Positions 5,192 through 8,263 of a DNA stretch of 8,263 nucleotides are shown here, piece by piece. The translations under genes were made by a program, and so were the position numbers. A model generated the notes under the pieces. It was given only the letters and a program-made list of their open reading frames with translations, was not told the origin of the DNA and did not search any database. Each line of letters begins with the position of its first letter. Position 1 is the stretch's first letter. The stretch is from contig CAIZGT010000172.1 in NCBI GenBank assembly GCA_903932545.1, forward strand, positions 1 through 8,263. Direction: 5' to 3'. This DNA is from an uncultured Rhodospirillales bacterium (GTDB taxonomy: Bacteria > Pseudomonadota > Alphaproteobacteria > Acetobacterales > Acetobacteraceae).

Positions 5192-6018
5192 TGACCGACC
5201 TCTCTTTGATCCTCGACGCTATCGGCCAGCTTGACGATGCTGAAATCGATTTGGCCGACGCTGCTCTGCAACTCGCCCGCCGCGCCGCGCCGGAGGGTGA
5301 TCTGCACGAAGCCCGCGCGCATTTGAGCCTGATGGCCCGTGCTGCGGCGGCGTTGGCGAGTGATTTGGACATCCTCGATTTGCCGGGCTGTGCGGCAATG
5401 CTGTCCAGGCTGCTCGCGGAGGAGTTCGGCTATCGCGGGGACAGCGAGACCTATGACGATCTGGACAACGCCAATCTGATCCGGGTGATCGAGCGCCGCC
5501 GTGGCCTGCCGGTGGCGCTGGGCATCATCTGGCTGCACGCCGCGCGCGCCACTGGATGGGAGGCGTTCGGCATCAACTTTCCGGGCCATTTCCTGGTGGG
5601 GTTGGGCGCAGGCAACCATCAGGTGGTGCTTGATGTGTTTGATGGCGGGCGGATTATGAGCATCGAGGATTTGCGCAAAATCCTTCGTCGGGTGCATGGC
5701 AAGCGGGTGGCGTTGCGGCGGGAGATGCTGGCGCCGATGACCAATCGCGACATTCTGCTGCGCCTGCACGGCAATATCCGCTCTCGCCAGGAATTGCGCG
5801 GCCAGAGCCACGCAGCCCTGATCACGCTGCGCGACATGCTGCGCATCGCGCCCGAGGAGCCGCATTTGTGGCTTGAGGCGGCTGTGCTGCATCAACAGCA
5901 CGATGAGATTGCGGCAACGCTTGATTGCTTTGACCGATTCCTGGCCCTGGTGCCAGAAGGCGCTGCCGCTGAGCGCGTGCGGGGTGAGGCGCGTGAGTTG
6001 CGCGGACGGATGAATTAG
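5191..6018 (+). CDS. SirB1-family protein (transglutaminase-like fold plus TPR-like tail)
   Basis: This 275-residue protein matches the SirB1 architecture. It has a helical N-terminus (about 1-60), then a transglutaminase-like core (about 65-180) with the signature ERRRGLPVALGIIWLHAARA (101-120), the block GINFPGHFLVG (127-137; His133) and VLDVFDGGRIM (147-156; Asp148). A helical, TPR-like C-terminus of about 185-270 contains MLRIAPEEPHLWLEAAVLH. The His and Asp of the transglutaminase triad are visible, but no Cys stands at the expected position; I believe this is usual in the family and suggests a non-enzymatic or altered role. The cellular function is not established. The ATG at 5191 is chosen because the family begins with such a short helical lead; a GTG at 5185 would add two residues. 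No ribosome binding site is evident. gshB follows after 36 bases. Confidence 0.85.
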   Translation: MTDLSLILDAIGQLDDAEIDLADAALQLARRAAPEGDLHEARAHLSLMARAAAALASDLDILDLPGCAAMLSRLLAEEFGYRGDSETYDDLDNANLIRVIERRRGLPVALGIIWLHAARATGWEAFGINFPGHFLVGLGAGNHQVVLDVFDGGRIMSIEDLRKILRRVHGKRVALRREMLAPMTNRDILLRLHGNIRSRQELRGQSHAALITLRDMLRIAPEEPHLWLEAAVLHQQHDEIAATLDCFDRFLALVPEGAAAERVRGEARELRGRMN

Positions 6019-6054
6019 GCGACATCCATTATCGGACCAGCCTGGAGCACCACC

Positions 6055-7029
6055 ATGAGCCTCAAAGTCGCTGTGCAGATGGACCCGATGGAGACCATCG
6101 GGATCGACGGAGACAGCACATTCCAACTCATGCTCACCGCCCAGGCGCGCGGCCACAAGCTATGGCACTATGAAGTGCGGCATTTGTCGCTCAGCGAGGG
6201 CGTGCCGAAAGAGGGGATGCCGTTCACCTCCCGCCTGCAAGCGCGTGCTCGCCCGGTGACGGTGCAGCGGGTGCGCGGCGATCATTTTAAATTTGGCCCC
6301 GTCGAATTGCTTGATCTCTCGACGATGGATGTGGTGCTGATGCGCCAAGATCCGCCGTTCGACATGGCGTATATCACCGCCACCCACATGCTGGAACATA
6401 TCCACCCGCAAACCTTGGTGGTGAACAACCCGATCAGTGTGCGCAATGCGCCGGAGAAGCTGCTGGTTACCCACTTCCCCGATCTGATGCCGCCCACGCT
6501 GGTGACGTGGGATATCGACGCGATCAAGGGCTTCCGCGCGACGCATAAGGACATCGTGGTGAAACCGCTGTTCGGCAATGGCGGGGCGGGGGTGTTCCTG
6601 ATCAAGCATGATGACACAAACCTTGCCTCACTGCTCGAAATGCACTTCGCCCGCTCACGCGAGCCGCTGATGATCCAGCGTTACGAGCCAGCGGTGCGCA
6701 AGGGCGACAAGCGCATTATTCTGATTGATGGCGTGCCGATGGGTGCCATCAACCGCGTGCCGGCCGAGGGTGAGGCGCGCTCGAACATGCATGTGGGCGG
6801 GCGGCCGGAGAAGATTGATCTCACGCCGCGTGACCGCGAAATCTGCGCGCGGATTGGGCCGACTTTGCGTGAGCAGGGGCTGATTTTCGTGGGGATTGAT
6901 GTGATCGGGGATTATCTGACTGAGATCAACGTCACGTCCCCCACTGGCTTGCAGGAAGTGGCACGGTTTGATGGGACGGATTTGTCGGCGGCGATTTGGG
7001 ATGTGATTGAGGCGAAGCGGGCGGCGTAA
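6055..7029 (+). CDS. gshB: Glutathione synthetase (ATP-grasp)
   Basis: This 324-residue protein is full length for bacterial GshB, which joins glycine to gamma-glutamylcysteine with ATP in the cytoplasm, the second step of glutathione synthesis. The N-terminal domain begins with VAVQMDPMETI and carries MRQDPPFDMAYI (96-107). The conserved NNPISVRNAPEKL (124-136) leads into the ATP-grasp domain with IVVKPLFGNGGAGVF (167-181), the glycine-rich loop over ATP. GDKRIILIDG (217-226), SNMHVGGR (243-250) and the magnesium ligands Glu290 and Asn292 in TEINVTSPTG complete the active site. GGAG (6044-6047) lies 7 bases before the ATG. The gene may be cotranscribed with the SirB1-family gene 36 bases upstream. 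No gshA is seen in the window. Confidence 0.96.
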   Translation: MSLKVAVQMDPMETIGIDGDSTFQLMLTAQARGHKLWHYEVRHLSLSEGVPKEGMPFTSRLQARARPVTVQRVRGDHFKFGPVELLDLSTMDVVLMRQDPPFDMAYITATHMLEHIHPQTLVVNNPISVRNAPEKLLVTHFPDLMPPTLVTWDIDAIKGFRATHKDIVVKPLFGNGGAGVFLIKHDDTNLASLLEMHFARSREPLMIQRYEPAVRKGDKRIILIDGVPMGAINRVPAEGEARSNMHVGGRPEKIDLTPRDREICARIGPTLREQGLIFVGIDVIGDYLTEINVTSPTGLQEVARFDGTDLSAAIWDVIEAKRAA

Positions 7030-7118
7030 TAACCGTCATTGCAAACGAAATGCGGCAATCCATTTCTGGGTTGGCTGGATCGCGGTGGATTGCTGCACTT
7101 CATTTGCAATGACGGTTA
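7030..7118. repeat. Long inverted repeat of the CGTCATTGC type filling the gshB-fahA gap
   Basis: TAACCGTCATTGCAAA (7030-7045) is perfectly complementary to TTTGCAATGACGGTTA (7103-7118). The pairing continues inward to 7062 and 7086 with only two mismatches and one G-U pair, giving a stem of about 33 base pairs and a 23-base loop. Terminal CGTCATTGC with inner GCAATCC arms is characteristic of small dispersed palindromic repeats found in many alphaproteobacteria and other bacteria. The element begins directly after the gshB stop, and its last three bases supply the fahA stop on the other strand. It lacks a T-run but could act as a bidirectional transcript end. Confidence 0.85.
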
Positions 7119-8141
7119 GGCCGTAACCGTTCCAATACACTCGCCAAAGCCGATCCCGATAAATCCCGGCGTCTCGGCGCGCCCGCTGATCACCACGGTG
7201 TCGCCGTCTTCGAGGAAGCGGCGGGTTTCGCCGGATGCCAGCGTGATTGGCGCGCGACCTCCTTTGGTGATTTCAAGCAGTGACCCCGCACTGTCTGGCG
7301 TGGGGCCGGAGAGTGTGCCGCTGCCGAGCAGATCGCCGGGGCGCAGATCGCAGCCATTGCTTGCCTGATGGGTGAGAAGCTGTGCCACCGTCCAATACAT
7401 TGCGGTGGCGTTGGTGTGGGTGAGCAGATGCGGCGGCAGACCGGCGGCGGCGAGGCCTGGCGTGAGCAGATGCGCTGTCAGTGTGATATCAAGCCCGCCT
7501 TGCGCTTGGTCAGTTGCATCTGACAGATATTCCATCGGCTGCGGATCGCCCGCCGCGCGCTGGAATGCCTTGCAGCGGAACGGTGCCAGCGCCTCGGGCG
7601 TGACGATGTGGGACGAGATGGTGGTGAGAAAGCTTTTGCCCAGGAATGGGCCGAGCGGGGTGGCTTCCCAGCCCTGAATATCGCGTGCTGACCAGTCATT
7701 GAGCAGGCAGAACCCGGCGATATGCGCCTCAGCCTGCTCAATTGGAATTGGCTGACCAAGCGGGTTGCCCGTGCCAACCCAAACCCCGAGTTCCAACTCG
7801 AAATCCAGATTGCGCGATGGCCCAAAGCTCGGCTCCGGATCACGCCCTGGTTTGCGCTGGCCGTTGGGGCGGCGCAGCGGCGTTCCTGAGACGCGCACCG
7901 AGGAGGCGCGGCCGTGATAGGCCACCGGCAGATGCTTGTAGTTCGGCTGCAGCGGCATATCCGGGCGCAGCATGGTGCCGACGGTGAGGGCGTGGTGATA
8001 GCCGGCGTAGAAATCGGTGTAGTCGCCAATCGGCATCGGCACATGCAGTGTGCAGTCAGACGCTGGGATGAGCACGGCAAAGCGCGGGGTGTTGCATGCT
8101 CCTAAAAGATTCTTAAAAGTCTCGGAGATAGATAAAATCAT
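7116..8141 (-). CDS. fahA: Fumarylacetoacetase, catalytic domain only; N-terminus replaced at a junction near 8100
   Basis: The 341-residue frame covers the whole catalytic domain of fumarylacetoacetase, which splits fumarylacetoacetate into fumarate and acetoacetate as the last step of tyrosine and homogentisate breakdown. Visible active-site residues, numbered in this frame, are Asp43 in GDYTDFY, His50, Glu115 and Glu117 in FELELG, Asp149 in NDWSARDIQ and Lys169 in GPFLGKSF. They match the metal ligands, catalytic His and Lys of the mouse enzyme in kind and spacing. The closing SNGCDLRPGDLLGSGTLSGP and GIGFGECIGTV are typical. Bacterial FahA is about 420 residues, so the N-terminal SH3-like domain is missing. 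The first 15 or so residues here (MILSISETFKNLLGA) come from AT-rich DNA and do not belong to the family, and the ATG at 8141 has no ribosome binding site. The true gene is thus truncated near 8100 by insertion, rearrangement or assembly error. The stop lies inside the inverted repeat. Confidence 0.9.
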   Translation of the reverse strand: MILSISETFKNLLGACNTPRFAVLIPASDCTLHVPMPIGDYTDFYAGYHHALTVGTMLRPDMPLQPNYKHLPVAYHGRASSVRVSGTPLRRPNGQRKPGRDPEPSFGPSRNLDFELELGVWVGTGNPLGQPIPIEQAEAHIAGFCLLNDWSARDIQGWEATPLGPFLGKSFLTTISSHIVTPEALAPFRCKAFQRAAGDPQPMEYLSDATDQAQGGLDITLTAHLLTPGLAAAGLPPHLLTHTNATAMYWTVAQLLTHQASNGCDLRPGDLLGSGTLSGPTPDSAGSLLEITKGGRAPITLASGETRRFLEDGDTVVISGRAETPGFIGIGFGECIGTVTA

Positions 8142-8263
8142 CGAACTGGAAGAGAAACTAGTAGGCCGAATAGACGCGTCTGAACTATCTAAAATATGGG
8201 TTGCTTTCCCTAACGCTAAAGCTACATGGGATACGAAACCAGTTCCCGGAACCTTGGCTAAAT
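8101..8263 (+). other. AT-rich end segment with an unrelated open frame running off the window
   Basis: From about 8101 the sequence falls to 41 % GC (67 of 163 bases, counted by hand) and uses codons such as AGA, TTA, ATA, CTA and GTA that are rare in the rest of the window. The + frame from 8101 stays open to the window end and reads like coding sequence: PKRFLKVSEIDKIIELEEKL, later SELSKIWVAFPNAKATWD. I do not recognise the protein. Upstream the frame stays open back through an ATG at 8068, inside antisense fahA sequence, so its real start cannot be judged. GCATGC (8094-8099, the SphI site sequence) sits exactly at the join. Confidence 0.55.

Noticed and set aside
5107..6156. Long open frame (349 codons) on the - strand opposite the SirB1-family gene
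   Set aside because: It is rich in His, Gln and Arg, as expected for the antisense of GC-rich coding sequence, and it overlaps two well-supported genes on the + strand.
7030..7118. Possible CRISPR repeat or transposon end
   Set aside because: There is only one palindromic unit, with no spaced array and no transposase; it fits a small dispersed palindromic repeat.
1..8263. Search for a new defence, toxin or biosynthetic system
   Set aside because: All recognised genes belong to known envelope or core metabolic families. No nuclease, reverse transcriptase, toxin-antitoxin pair or synthase was seen; the only unexplained coding is the short AT-rich end.

Overview
The window looks like a piece of an alphaproteobacterial chromosome. 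Acetobacteraceae or another Rhodospirillales lineage is my best guess. The support is GC-rich coding DNA (about 60 % by eye), Gram-negative envelope genes (OmpA-type, SYLF, LpxR-like, lipoproteins), gshB and a fumarylacetoacetase gene. This assignment is inference; no rRNA or tRNA is present to confirm it.

Left part, + strand (1-3491): the window opens in the C-terminal end of a phospholipase D-like protein whose similarity stops abruptly near base 101. It is followed by a small membrane stress protein of the YflT/GSP17M type (148-690), an outer-membrane OmpA-type barrel protein (718-1827), a secreted SYLF-domain protein (2050-2610), an OmpA-domain lipoprotein (2778-3257) and a 54-residue glycine-rich lipoprotein (3327-3491). 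Two strong intrinsic terminators (1856-1896 and 2642-2678) cut this run into separate transcription units. The two units that follow the terminators share a near-identical 16-base element upstream (TTTGAGTATWTTCCGA), which suggests common control.

Middle, - strand (3557-5013): a compact three-gene unit encodes, in order of transcription, a glycine-zipper lipoprotein, a two-helix membrane protein whose start overlaps the previous stop, and an LpxR-type lipid A 3'-O-deacylase. With the left part this forms a cell-envelope neighbourhood: outer-membrane anchoring to peptidoglycan, lipoproteins and lipid A remodelling.

Right part: a SirB1-family protein (5191-6018) and glutathione synthetase gshB (6055-7029) lie on the + strand. 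They converge on a fumarylacetoacetase gene (7116 to about 8100, - strand). The gap between gshB and fahA is filled exactly by an 89-base inverted repeat of the CGTCATTGC type, which also supplies the fahA stop codon. The fahA reading frame lacks its N-terminal domain: near base 8100 the sequence changes abruptly to AT-rich DNA (41 % GC, counted by hand) with a different open frame on the + strand. This is either a foreign insertion boundary or an assembly or cloning chimera.

I found no CRISPR array, phage module, transposase or evident new defence or biosynthetic system. The most worthwhile observations are the shared upstream element, the two end junctions, the exact-fit inverted repeat, the tiny lipoprotein gene and an altered active-site position in the LpxR homologue.
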